From: Daejeonella sp. JGW-45 | Lineage (GTDB): Bacteria; Bacteroidota; Bacteroidia; Sphingobacteriales; Sphingobacteriaceae | Assembly (NCBI RefSeq): GCF_029360805.1 | Contig: NZ_JARKNC010000010.1 | Span: 609,287-673,286, forward strand | Reading direction: 5' to 3' | DNA: 64,000 bases | Shown: in pieces, positions 1 through 8,773 of the stretch | How positions within the stretch are numbered: the first letter of the stretch is position 1 | Layout of the letters: each line of letters opens with the position of its first letter | The notes under the pieces: model-generated | Seen by the model: only the letters and a program-made list of their open reading frames with translations | The model's database searches: none | What the model was told of the DNA's origin: nothing | Program-made: the position numbers and the translations under genes

Positions 1-1205
1 AAAAGCCACGGTACATTATACCGCTGATTATACTGCCTTTTGTGTGCATTTTCTTTTATGTCTATAAGAGCAGCTTTGGTAAAGAAACACCACCACAAGC
101 AGGTAAAGACTCCCTGCAAGTAAACCTTGCCGGTGTATCTGATCAGGTCAGAAACCAGGCGCTAACAGATAAGCTGGATGCTTACCGTAATGAGTATAAA
201 AAAGCAGATGGTTATACTGCTATCGGGCAGATCCAGGAAGAGCAGGCAAGTAATCAGGATCCAAATTCTTTATATAATGATAAAGAAAAGCGAATGCTTG
301 ACTCTATCGAAAAAGCCATGAACCGAAAATATGGAATGGCCTCACAGGAAAGGCCAATCGGTTCCAATACTAATTTTCCAGATGCTTCCCTCCCGATCAG
401 GAAGTTAAGATCGCCAGAACAGCAGGATAAGGCTCTCGCAGAAGCTTTGGCAAAAATGAACCAACATCCTCCGGTTACCGGTTATCGCCAGACTGCACCT
501 GAACAAACAGATCCTATGCAGCTATTCCGACAGCAAATGGCTTTAGTTGATAGTATGGGGAAAGCCAATGACCCCGATTACAAGGAAAAGCAGCAGCAGA
601 AGCAACAAGCCGAGCTGTTGGAAAAAGACTTGAAGAGTAAGAAAAAATTGTCTGTCAGTAAATCTGATGCTAATGCCCATGTATTTAACACCATAAGTGC
701 CGATCAAAGCGAAACTTTTATTACTGCGATCATTGACCAGGACATTACCGGCTATGCAGGCTCACGTTTAAGGATCCGCTTATTGGAGGATATGATGGCG
801 GGACGCTTTTTGGTTAAAAAAGGCACTTATTTGTTTGCCCAGATCTCCGGTTTTAGTGGCCAGCGGGTTAACCTTACCATTACCACGATCATGCAGGGAA
901 AAAATATCCTGCCCGTAAAACTGGATGTTTATGACAACGATGGGCTTCCGGGCCTGTATGTCCCGGCCTCAGCTTTCAGGGAATTTACCAGGGAATTAGG
1001 CGGCAGTACCAGCCAGGGCATTACGCTTCAACAACAAGCTGAAAATAACAATCAATTGGTTATGAGTATGGTTCAGAAAATGTTTCAGTCAACAACAACC
1101 GCTGTTAGCAAACTGATTCGCCAGAATAAAGCAAAGCTCAAATATAACACGATAGTCTACCTCATAGATCCCGACGAATTGAAAGCCAATCAAAACAACT
1201 ATTAA
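1..1205 (+). CDS. traM: Conjugative transposon protein TraM, 5' end cut by window edge
   Basis: The frame is open from base 3 at the window edge, so the true start lies to the left; the GTG at 42 falls inside the membrane segment and is not a convincing start. A hydrophobic anchor (rich in I, L, P, F, read from bases 15-65) is followed by a long charged, Gln-rich linker and a compact C-terminal domain from about 690 to the end. This layout fits the Bacteroides TraM family, thought to be the VirB10-like inner/outer membrane bridge of the conjugation pore. TraN follows after 10 bases, the usual order in these operons. The family call is from remembered sequence character; the VirB10 equivalence is literature-based. 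Confidence 0.88.
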   Translation, partial: KPRYIIPLIILPFVCIFFYVYKSSFGKETPPQAGKDSLQVNLAGVSDQVRNQALTDKLDAYRNEYKKADGYTAIGQIQEEQASNQDPNSLYNDKEKRMLDSIEKAMNRKYGMASQERPIGSNTNFPDASLPIRKLRSPEQQDKALAEALAKMNQHPPVTGYRQTAPEQTDPMQLFRQQMALVDSMGKANDPDYKEKQQQKQQAELLEKDLKSKKKLSVSKSDANAHVFNTISADQSETFITAIIDQDITGYAGSRLRIRLLEDMMAGRFLVKKGTYLFAQISGFSGQRVNLTITTIMQGKNILPVKLDVYDNDGLPGLYVPASAFREFTRELGGSTSQGITLQQQAENNNQLVMSMVQKMFQSTTTAVSKLIRQNKAKLKYNTIVYLIDPDELKANQNNY

Positions 1206-1215
1206 ATCTTTTTTT

Positions 1216-2049
1216 ATGAAAACGATATATGTCATTTTACTGGTTGTGTTCAGCCTGTTCCAGGAAGTGTATGCACAAAGCGTACCTGGTATCTACCGAA
1301 AAGACTTGCCGGATATTTTTATTAGCGAGGGAATTTCACTTCATTTTATTTCGCCGGAACCTATTATTTATGTAGATATATCTACATCGGGGATAGCAGG
1401 CGATCTGCCAGTTAAGAACATACTTCGGATAAAAATTAAAACTGATTCCCTGAATGTTGAGGCAGGCTATATTGGCGTGGTTACCATTATAGGAGAAAGC
1501 TTTATCGCACAATATAACCTTCGGTATGCAGGTGTTCTGCATCCAGTGATTAGTTCGAAAGTGCAAATTTTACCAGAGCAAATGAGTCCATTGGACGTGC
1601 CAGGTATTAGCCTGACAGGACAGGAAATGAAAGGCTATGCTTTGGCAATATTAAAAGATCACAGCAGGTTTATTGTAAGGAAAGAAAATGCTTACGGGCT
1701 TAAAGCCACGCTGAACCATGTTTACACCATAGGCGATGATATATTCCTGGACTTAACGTATAAGAATGAGACGAACCTGGCTTACGATATCGATGAGCTG
1801 CGTTTCAAAATTGAGGATAAGAAGATTAATAAAGCTACCAACGTACAATCAATAGAAATTAAACCAGTCTGGCAGCTTTATCCCGGAACCAGCTTCAATA
1901 AAACCTTCCGAAATATTTATGTGCTTAAAAAGGTTACGTTCCCTGAAAACAAGGTGCTGAACATCGAGCTCACTGAAAAACAACTCTCCGGAAGGGTGAT
2001 TACCCTTCCGGTAAAATACAAGGATATCCTGAAGGCAGATACATTCTGA
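1216..2049 (+). CDS. traN: Conjugative transposon protein TraN
   Basis: A 277-residue protein with an N-terminal signal peptide (hydrophobic VILLVVFSLFQ, cleavage probably after VYAQ) and a beta-rich body. It matches the TraN family of Bacteroides-type conjugation systems, proposed to be the VirB9-like outer-membrane partner of TraM. It starts 10 bases after the traM stop and sits in the same operon. An Asp/Glu-rich stretch followed by the family-typical C-terminal strands is visible. Nothing looks truncated. Confidence 0.88.
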   Translation: MKTIYVILLVVFSLFQEVYAQSVPGIYRKDLPDIFISEGISLHFISPEPIIYVDISTSGIAGDLPVKNILRIKIKTDSLNVEAGYIGVVTIIGESFIAQYNLRYAGVLHPVISSKVQILPEQMSPLDVPGISLTGQEMKGYALAILKDHSRFIVRKENAYGLKATLNHVYTIGDDIFLDLTYKNETNLAYDIDELRFKIEDKKINKATNVQSIEIKPVWQLYPGTSFNKTFRNIYVLKKVTFPENKVLNIELTEKQLSGRVITLPVKYKDILKADTF

Positions 2050-2067
2050 ATCCAACATCAAGAAATC

Positions 2068-2838
2068 ATGGATACAAACCCCTTTAATATCTACCTGCCC
2101 AAAGTGGTAATCGGCGAACTGGGCGTGGTCTTCCTGATCGATGCTCCGCAGCGTACGCTTATTCAGAATGGAACTTTTCCGCCTAATACCATCGCACTCG
2201 ACAAGCTACCCAAGTTCAGGGGCCAACACGTGATGATATACGACTGGGAGCAGCACAATCATCTTAGCGACGACCGTGAACTCATTCTGCTTCCTAAAGA
2301 ATTGACGGCCTTAGCTCAAACGCCTTCGGACGAAGAATGCGACCGGATCAACCTGGAAAGCCGGGAGAACGGCTACGGGTTTCAACTGGCGAACCAGGAG
2401 CTGAATGACCGGCTCATGGGGAAACTCCCCACCATAGAAATGGCCGGCCATACCTTTTATATCGACGTTCGGCTCTGGCAATTGAGGCTCAAAGATGATC
2501 CGTTAACGTCCATATCCCTGAATGAGATCAGTCCTTACGAACATGATGTAAAAGCGACCTTTCTTTATTCCCCCTCGACGCGATCGGTCTTTCATCCCGA
2601 CTGGCGGGCGACAGGGATCCCTGACGGGGTTTTGGCAGTACAGACCCCAAGTATTGTCCATTTAGACCCGGTAGGGCTGGCGCGGTACTTTAAAAAACAG
2701 GACGGCTATTACTTGGATCGCTATGATTTCCGTGCGGAACAAAGGGCAGCTATCGTTCCGCTGGCCGAGACCAATTTTGCTATCCTTTTTGAGGCGAACC
2801 GTGATGCCGGGCAAAACCACCAGCATCCCAAACGGTAA
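2068..2838 (+). CDS. Conserved conjugation-region protein, function unknown
   Basis: A 256-residue protein without signal peptide or membrane segment, starting 18 bases after traN in the same direction. It is rich in Leu, Pro and Asp and looks like a soluble cytoplasmic protein. I do not recognise a catalytic motif. Base composition is visibly more GC-rich than in traN and in the coupling-protein gene downstream, which suggests either a gene replacement inside the tra operon or different codon selection. Its position between traN and the coupling protein suggests an accessory role in transfer, but this is inference only. Confidence 0.7.
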   Translation: MDTNPFNIYLPKVVIGELGVVFLIDAPQRTLIQNGTFPPNTIALDKLPKFRGQHVMIYDWEQHNHLSDDRELILLPKELTALAQTPSDEECDRINLESRENGYGFQLANQELNDRLMGKLPTIEMAGHTFYIDVRLWQLRLKDDPLTSISLNEISPYEHDVKATFLYSPSTRSVFHPDWRATGIPDGVLAVQTPSIVHLDPVGLARYFKKQDGYYLDRYDFRAEQRAAIVPLAETNFAILFEANRDAGQNHQHPKR

Positions 2839-3021
2839 GGCATTACCCTGTGAATCAACCAGGGCGATCCCGGACGCCGACCGCTCCCTGATCGCTTTAT
2901 ATTAACCCTTAACAAATTGACTTTGGGGAACTGGTAGGCACAATAATGTCTATGCATTGGACATGCACCAGCAGCCCGGAAGGGGAATTTAAATTAATCG
3001 AACAATTCTAAATCACTTATT

Positions 3022-5061
3022 ATGGAGGAAACAAAAGAGCAGCAGTCACTGCATCGCTTCCTGCAATTCGGTATTTACCTTTCGGTAGCCTTTGACATCC
3101 TGCTGTTCGTTTATGCGCACAAGATCATCGGCAATGCCGCGAGCGTGCGCTACGGCCTTTCCCATTTTTTAGAACGCATCGACAGGATCATTATCTACCA
3201 CCATCCGCTGAACAGCAAACTGTTTACGCTGATCCTGATCTGCCTGGTGTCCGTTGGAACGCTCAGCCGGAAGAAAAAAGACCTGAACCCTAAAAATTCC
3301 ATTGTATATCCGCTAACCGCAGGCCTGTTGATTTTTATTGGTGGACTTTGGTTCTATGGAAAAACCGCCGGAGTTCCTCTCCCTAACACGAACTGGTATG
3401 ATATCGGGTATATAGCATCCGCTTTTTTGGGTGCCATCCTGATACATGTTGCAATGGATAATGTATCTAAGATCATAAGCTCCAATTTGGGCAAGGATAA
3501 ATGGAATGTCGAGGGCGAATCCTTTATGCAGGCTACAAAACCAAAGATTACTCCCTATGCAGTTAATATTCCAACATTATTTTATTACAAGAAGAAAGTC
3601 CATAAAGGTTATATCGTACTGGAAAACGTATTTCGGGGAACGTTGCTTTGCGGAGTACCCGGCAGCGGTAAAAGTTTTGGCGTAGTAATGCCTGTGATCA
3701 GGCAATTTCTGGCCAATAGCTTCACGTTATGTTTATACGATTTCAAGTTTCCGGATCTGGGTAAAGTTGCTTACTATCATTATTTACTGGCTAAACAAAA
3801 CGGAAAATGCAAGAATTATGAATTCCACGTAGTCAACCTTAGTGAACCAGAGAAAAGCAGGCGTCTGAATCCCTGGCGGGCAGCTTATTTATCTACCCTG
3901 GCTGATGCGTCTGAAACCGCTGAAGGTCTGGTCGAGGCGATGAAAAAAGGAGATAAATCAGGAGGTAGTGATCAGTTTTTTACCCAGTCAGCCATCAACT
4001 TCCTTGCCTCGTGCATTTACTTTTTCAGTAAGTATAATGGAGGGCAATACTCAAGTTTTCCTCATGTACTTGCTTTCCTTAACCTGTCTTATGAGGACAT
4101 ATTCAGCACCTTGTTTAGCAATAAGGAACTTGCTTCATTGCTATCCCCTTTTATGACTGCCTATAAAGCTCGTGCTTTTGATCAGTTGGAAGGTCAGGTT
4201 GGAACACTTAAGATCTTTATTAGCCGTCTGGCCACTAAAGAAACCTTTTGGGTATTTTCCGGTGATGACTTCGATCTGAAGATCAGCGATCCGGCACATC
4301 CGGGAGTCCTTGTACTAGCAAATGACCCAAATACTCAGAGTATAAACTCGGCTTGTTACTCGGTTATTCTTAACCGGATAACCCGGCTGGTCAATTCCAG
4401 AGGTAATATACCAGTAGGCTTGGTAATCGATGAGGCACCTACTTTATACTGCCATAAAATCGAAAATCTAATCGCCCAGGCCAGATCCAATTTGACCGCT
4501 GTTCTTTTGGGACTTCAGGAATTGCCTCAGCTAAAGCAGCAATATGGAAAGGAAACTGCCGCAACCATAACAGCTGTAGTAGGTAATGTACTTTCAGGGT
4601 CGGTACGAAATAAAGAAACGCTGGAATGGTTGGAGCGGCTGTTTGGCAAGGTTAAACAAGTAGGCGAAAGCCTCTCTATTGACAGGACTAAAACATCTGT
4701 ATCCCTGAACGAAAAACTCGAGCCTTTGATTCCTGCCGGAAAGATCGCCTCTTTAAAAGCAGGAGAAATGGTTGGCATTCTTGCTGCCGATGCGGTAGAA
4801 AAGTTTACTGGCCAGTACGAAACCTCCGCTGTTAACTGCCGAATCCATCTGGATTTAAAAGCGATCAAAAAAGAAGAACAGGCATATCGTGAGCTTCCTG
4901 CTTACTATGATTTTAAAGGCCGGAAAGAAGAAGTACTGCTACAAAATTTCAATAAGATAAATAGCGAAGTACAGGAGATGGTCAGGCAGTTTAAACCTAT
5001 GGCAGCGCCTCAGCCTGCCCCAACTTCAAAAGGATCTATGAAGCCTGGCTTCAGAAAATAA
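3022..5061 (+). CDS. Type IV coupling protein (VirD4/TraG-like, MobC of Bacteroides elements)
   Basis: A 679-residue inner-membrane ATPase that would link the relaxosome to the conjugation channel. The N terminus has hydrophobic segments at about residues 15-35, 68-80, 98-112 and 130-145. Walker A is GVPGSGKS at residues 211-218, and Walker B is in VGLVIDEAP (about 4420-4440 bp). The C-terminal part carries the all-alpha and ATPase elements of TraG/VirD4 coupling proteins. The element type is Bacteroidota, where this gene is usually called mobC or traG; the naming is confusing because TraG there also denotes the VirB4 ATPase. The start ATG is preceded by an A/T-rich leader typical of the group. 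Confidence 0.9.
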   Translation: MEETKEQQSLHRFLQFGIYLSVAFDILLFVYAHKIIGNAASVRYGLSHFLERIDRIIIYHHPLNSKLFTLILICLVSVGTLSRKKKDLNPKNSIVYPLTAGLLIFIGGLWFYGKTAGVPLPNTNWYDIGYIASAFLGAILIHVAMDNVSKIISSNLGKDKWNVEGESFMQATKPKITPYAVNIPTLFYYKKKVHKGYIVLENVFRGTLLCGVPGSGKSFGVVMPVIRQFLANSFTLCLYDFKFPDLGKVAYYHYLLAKQNGKCKNYEFHVVNLSEPEKSRRLNPWRAAYLSTLADASETAEGLVEAMKKGDKSGGSDQFFTQSAINFLASCIYFFSKYNGGQYSSFPHVLAFLNLSYEDIFSTLFSNKELASLLSPFMTAYKARAFDQLEGQVGTLKIFISRLATKETFWVFSGDDFDLKISDPAHPGVLVLANDPNTQSINSACYSVILNRITRLVNSRGNIPVGLVIDEAPTLYCHKIENLIAQARSNLTAVLLGLQELPQLKQQYGKETAATITAVVGNVLSGSVRNKETLEWLERLFGKVKQVGESLSIDRTKTSVSLNEKLEPLIPAGKIASLKAGEMVGILAADAVEKFTGQYETSAVNCRIHLDLKAIKKEEQAYRELPAYYDFKGRKEEVLLQNFNKINSEVQEMVRQFKPMAAPQPAPTSKGSMKPGFRK

Positions 5062-5161
5062 GTCTTTTTCCGGCTTAAGATACTCAATCATTTTTCACTT
5101 AAAAATTAAAGTTATGGAAGAACGGCGAAGCCCTCCTTCCAACCTTAAAAAACAAATTATC

Positions 5162-5590
5162 ATGGAAGAATTAACTGGTACTGTAGTTCTGGTTCACCCA
5201 GAGCTTATGAATGATCCTGTGAACCGTCAGGGTCATGTTGGAATTGTTGCCACAGCAGATCTTGGACAAGATGAAGTATTTGTGGGTTTTGGCAAAGGGC
5301 CTTTAGGTCTGTATTCGGTCGATGCACTGCTTGTATTAAAACCACACAATGAAATCTATAAAGATCTGCTAAACCACGTTCAGGAACTGGATGCCCAGGA
5401 TTTTAAGGCCATGCTACGGATCAGTATGCTCCTGGAAGCGGGTTCACCCAAACAGATTAAAGATGCAATGGAACTGGCTATGACCAGTTATCAGACTTTA
5501 TCTCACAGCACAATACCCTTACAGGATAAGCTCAACCCAATCAGGGAACAAATCCAGGCTGAAGAGCGGGACTTTGTTCACGCTCGTTAG
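5162..5590 (+). CDS. Tandem paralogue 1, ICE-specific protein of unknown function
   Basis: About 142 residues when started at the ATG at 5162. An upstream in-frame ATG at 5114 would add 16 residues, but the paralogue at 5640 starts exactly at the position equivalent to 5162, so the shorter form is preferred. The two proteins share the opening pattern M-[ED]-E-L-x-x-x-V-V-x-V-H-P-x-L and then N-R-Q-G-x-x-G. The N-terminal half is beta-rich with a G-[LV]-Y-S motif, which could be a small SH3/KOW-like barrel, followed by a helical tail. No known domain is recognised with confidence. Confidence 0.7.
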   Translation: MEELTGTVVLVHPELMNDPVNRQGHVGIVATADLGQDEVFVGFGKGPLGLYSVDALLVLKPHNEIYKDLLNHVQELDAQDFKAMLRISMLLEAGSPKQIKDAMELAMTSYQTLSHSTIPLQDKLNPIREQIQAEERDFVHAR

Positions 5591-5639
5591 GTTGTTTTAA
5601 TTATTAAAACTTATGAACTGCTATAAAGAATAAATTGTT

Positions 5640-6068
5640 ATGGATGAATTGGTAGATAAAGTGGTTATGGTACATCCCAACCTGACCCAGGATCCTGCTA
5701 ACAGGCAGGGGCAGACGGGAACGATTACAAATGTCGTGCATGAGAATGATGAGGTATTTGTGCGTTTTGATGACAATAATATAGGCTTATACAGCTCTGA
5801 TGCTTTATTCTTATTAAAGCCAGCATCTTTAATACTGGAAAGCCTTCGTTCCGCTATTTATGGAATAGATTATCTGGACAGTAAGGATATTGTGGGAATT
5901 CTTGACGTCTATGCACTGCAAGCTTCAGGTCAGATAAAAGAAGCATTGGAACTTGCTATCAGTAATGAAACGGTGCGTATCGCTTCCATAGTATTCGTAG
6001 ATGACTGGATCGACCGTGGCTATACCGATGAACAAGACCGTGGTCAAAGTCCAAATATAAGCCGATGA
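5640..6068 (+). CDS. Tandem paralogue 2, ICE-specific protein of unknown function
   Basis: A 142-residue protein paralogous to the gene ending at 5590: both share VHPxL, DPxNRQGxxGxI, DEVFVxF and GLYSxDAL in the same order, then a helical half in which similarity fades. The stop overlaps the start of the M23 peptidase gene by four bases (ATGA at 6065-6068), indicating translational coupling. Function unknown. A duplicated small beta-rich domain next to conjugation genes could bind nucleic acid or cell-wall components, but nothing in the sequence decides this. Confidence 0.72.
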   Translation: MDELVDKVVMVHPNLTQDPANRQGQTGTITNVVHENDEVFVRFDDNNIGLYSSDALFLLKPASLILESLRSAIYGIDYLDSKDIVGILDVYALQASGQIKEALELAISNETVRIASIVFVDDWIDRGYTDEQDRGQSPNISR

Positions 6069-6601
6069 ACTGGAACGCTGGGGGTAAAGGCGTTATCAAC
6101 TGCATTACTTTTCTGCTTCTTTTGTCACCAGTAAAAATTACCGCCCAGGATATTCACCGGCCAGGCGTTCCTGGAGTCAATATCAGTCTGCCCTTAGCAC
6201 ATTTGATCGTCACTTCATCTTTTGGATGGCGTATTCAGCCGATACTTGGCAAACCAGATTTTCACCGTGCGGTGGACCTAGCCGCCCGAAATGACCCTGT
6301 TTATAGTATAATGGATGGTATAGTTTGTGAAACAGGCAAACATCCCATTCTGGGCAATTATGTGAGAATAGGCCACGGGAATATTCAAAGCATTTACGGG
6401 CATCTTTCTCATTCGCTTGTCAAAACTGATCAGACGATTTTGGCCGGTCAGCCGATTGGTATTACCGGATCCACAGGACGAGCGACCGGGGAACATTTGC
6501 ATTTCAGTATCGTGTTCGGTGATAAGTATATCCATCCGTTGCTTTTTCTCAAAGGAGCAATGGAGCAACAGGTATCCAGCCCACCATTCACTAAAAACTA
6601 A
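6065..6601 (+). CDS. Secreted M23-family metallopeptidase (LytM-like)
   Basis: A 178-residue exported protein: signal peptide with hydrophobic core (CITFLLLLSP), cleavage probably after TAQ. The M23 domain follows with SSFGWR, the zinc ligands in FHRAVD (HxxxD), a central YGH and the HLHF pair near the end of the domain. This is the full set for a lysostaphin-type endopeptidase that cuts peptidoglycan cross-links. In a conjugation operon it would open the cell wall for the transfer pore. It overlaps the preceding gene by four bases. Confidence 0.9.
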   Translation: MNWNAGGKGVINCITFLLLLSPVKITAQDIHRPGVPGVNISLPLAHLIVTSSFGWRIQPILGKPDFHRAVDLAARNDPVYSIMDGIVCETGKHPILGNYVRIGHGNIQSIYGHLSHSLVKTDQTILAGQPIGITGSTGRATGEHLHFSIVFGDKYIHPLLFLKGAMEQQVSSPPFTKN

Positions 6602-6606
6602 GACTT

Positions 6607-6768
6607 ATGAAACAATATTTAAAGAAAGCCCAGCAATCACTTGAGAATAAACTCAATCAATTGCTAGAGGGTGAAACTATCGATTTAAACCCAGATGAAG
6701 CAGCCGTTTATGGTGTAGATCAATCCGATTTTTTGCCCGCAGAAGAGGAGGTAGATGATGGCCGGTGA
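6607..6768 (+). CDS. Small acidic protein, 53 residues
   Basis: An ATG at 6607, five bases after the M23 stop, opens a 53-residue frame ending TGA at 6766-6768. The start of the ArdC-like gene at 6755 lies inside it, giving a 14-base overlap. The protein is helical and very acidic at its C terminus (EEEVDDGR), with a Gln/Leu-rich first half. Tight packing on both sides and sensible composition argue that it is translated. It might be a partner or regulator of the antirestriction protein; that is inference. Confidence 0.55.
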   Translation: MKQYLKKAQQSLENKLNQLLEGETIDLNPDEAAVYGVDQSDFLPAEEEVDDGR

Positions 6769-7942
6769 AAAAGCAAAAGCCCTGCATATTCAGGTCGCCG
6801 AAAAATTGATCGAACAGCTTAAGGCAGGAACTGCTCCCTGGCAAAAACCCTGGAGCAGCGAAAATCTGCCAGCTTTTGAATTGCCTTATAATGTCCAGAC
6901 GGGTAATCGCTATAAAGGCATCAATACTCTAATGTTATTGCTGGCTGAACGGGAGGATCCTCGATGGATGACGTTTAAGCAGGCTGCAGCCAGTGACTGG
7001 CAAGTTAAAAAAGGTGAAAAAGGCACTATGATCCAATTTGTTAAAACGACGGATCAACAGACCAAGCGAGATGAAAAAGGGAAACCGGTATTGAATGAAC
7101 AGGGGCAGGCCGTGAAAATAAATTTAAAACTCGATAAACCGATTATTACTTCGGCCTGGGTTTTTAATGCTGAACAGATAAACGGCATTCCTTCTCTTGA
7201 AAGGCAAGACACCAAGTCTTCAACCTGGAATCCTCTTGAGCGTGCAGAAAGCCTTATTAAACAATCCGGGGCTGTCATTCATCACAGGGCAGGAGACCGG
7301 GCTTTCTACAGCCCATTAGCTGATCAGATTACTATGCCTCTCCGCGAACAATTTGATGAGCCAAGTAAATACTACGCAACCATCCTGCATGAACTGGGGC
7401 ACTGGACTGGGCATACAGACCGTCTGGATCGGAGTATCATGAACAGGTTCGGGACTGAAGATTATGCCCGTGAAGAACTCCGGGCAGAGATCGCCTCCTT
7501 ATTGATTGGTCAGGAACTCCGGATCGGCCATGACCCAGCGCAGCATGCCGCTTACGTTGATAGCTGGATTAAGGTGTTACAAGAAACTCCCTTTGAGATC
7601 CATAGTGCAGCTGCTGATGCCGAAAAAATCTTTAACTACCTGAGCAGTATAGAAAGGAAGCAGGAAATAAAAGCAGAAATAAGCACCAAATTCTTATCTA
7701 TAGGTGATGAAATTCCCTATAAGGAAACTGTATATAAAGTTCAGGGGCATTTAAAACACGGCCGCCTCCGCATGGAAGATCAGAGCAATGGAAACACTTT
7801 TATCCTTTCCAGGTCTGATGGTCTTTATGGGTCCTTACTTCATGCTAAACAGGAGTTGGCTACAGGTAAAACCGTCCAAAAAACTATCGAACCACTACAA
7901 ACACCAGAGCCTGAGATTGCGGCTTATGGCATTAAACGTTAG
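6755..7942 (+). CDS. ArdC-like antirestriction protein with zinc metallopeptidase domain
   Basis: A 395-residue protein. Residues 1-130 match the ArdC N-terminal ssDNA-binding domain (motifs APWQKPW, YNVQTGNRYKGIN and a WxTxKQA-like WMTFKQA). The zincin-like domain follows, with catalytic HELGH preceded by YYATIL and followed by GHTDRLDR. A C-terminal extension of about 90 residues resembles the small beta domain found in related Bacteroidota proteins. ArdC proteins bind incoming single-stranded DNA and protect it from host restriction after transfer. Two start ATGs are adjacent (6755 and 6758). Confidence 0.88.
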   Translation: MMAGEKAKALHIQVAEKLIEQLKAGTAPWQKPWSSENLPAFELPYNVQTGNRYKGINTLMLLLAEREDPRWMTFKQAAASDWQVKKGEKGTMIQFVKTTDQQTKRDEKGKPVLNEQGQAVKINLKLDKPIITSAWVFNAEQINGIPSLERQDTKSSTWNPLERAESLIKQSGAVIHHRAGDRAFYSPLADQITMPLREQFDEPSKYYATILHELGHWTGHTDRLDRSIMNRFGTEDYAREELRAEIASLLIGQELRIGHDPAQHAAYVDSWIKVLQETPFEIHSAAADAEKIFNYLSSIERKQEIKAEISTKFLSIGDEIPYKETVYKVQGHLKHGRLRMEDQSNGNTFILSRSDGLYGSLLHAKQELATGKTVQKTIEPLQTPEPEIAAYGIKR

Positions 7943-7964
7943 ACAAACCCTTTAATCCTTCTTT

Positions 7965-8771
7965 ATGGAAACTATATTTTTTGAAAAGGAACTGCCAATA
8001 ACTGATCTGGAAAAGCTGGGGCTTTACCGGGATGGTAGCCTAATACTTGAACGTGAAGATCTGGATGCCTTGCTATCCGGCAGGCGAACAGACCTCATTA
8101 CTCTTAATGAACTGCAAAGTGATGGCTTTCGTATCGAAAGACTGGACGCCAAACTATCACTGGACAGAACGCCGGAAGGAAAGATAACAATTCAACTTCA
8201 TCCAATTTACAAAGAAGCGCAGAAACATCCTTTACTGGTAGATGTAGAAGCCGACCAGTTGGAACTTGGTACGCTCAGCAATGTTCAAAAAACCTACCAT
8301 ACACCGGAGGGTAAGAAAAAGTCCTGGGTGATCGAATACGATCCTGAAACCAAGGAATTTATATCCTATGACCCCGATAGGGTCAAAGTACCGGAGAAAG
8401 TTAATGGGGAGACACTTTCGGATATTCAAAAGGAACTGTATCGGAATGGCGGCCCCGTACAGCTTTCCGATGGAACATTATTACAGCATCGGGCTAGTGA
8501 ACGAAAAGGAATACTATCTGACCGTGCCGCACTGGTGCTTTCTGTACTATTAGATGGCGGTCTTTCCTATTTAGTTATAAGAGGTCTCCGGAATATCTTA
8601 AATAATCCTAATCCCCAAAAGGACGAATATTCTGAAGCCTATAATCAGGCAAGAAGGGAAATTGAAAAACAACGGATTGAGAACATGCCACCAAATCCTG
8701 ATGTTCGGCTTCAGGACAATAATCGTAAATCACAGCATAATCGGGGGTACGGACGTGGAACCTCCAGGTAA
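7965..8771 (+). CDS. DUF4099/DUF3945-like ICE protein
   Basis: A 268-residue protein. The first part (ITDLEKLGLYRDG ... LLSGRRTDLI) has the pattern of DUF4099, and the middle (HPIYKEA ... LLVDVEADQLELG and LSDIQKELYRNGGPVQLSDG) that of DUF3945, a pair common in Bacteroidota mobile elements. A hydrophobic stretch at about residues 185-210 could be a membrane or buried helix. The tail is polar and Asn/Arg-rich. The molecular role is unknown; it travels with ArdC-like and conjugation genes. Confidence 0.75.
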   Translation: METIFFEKELPITDLEKLGLYRDGSLILEREDLDALLSGRRTDLITLNELQSDGFRIERLDAKLSLDRTPEGKITIQLHPIYKEAQKHPLLVDVEADQLELGTLSNVQKTYHTPEGKKKSWVIEYDPETKEFISYDPDRVKVPEKVNGETLSDIQKELYRNGGPVQLSDGTLLQHRASERKGILSDRAALVLSVLLDGGLSYLVIRGLRNILNNPNPQKDEYSEAYNQARREIEKQRIENMPPNPDVRLQDNNRKSQHNRGYGRGTSR

Positions 8772-8773
8772 TC

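Noticed and set aside
2721-2957. Overlapping frames on both strands at the end of the unknown tra-region gene
   Set aside because: They are by-products of the GC-rich coding sequence and have no sensible composition.
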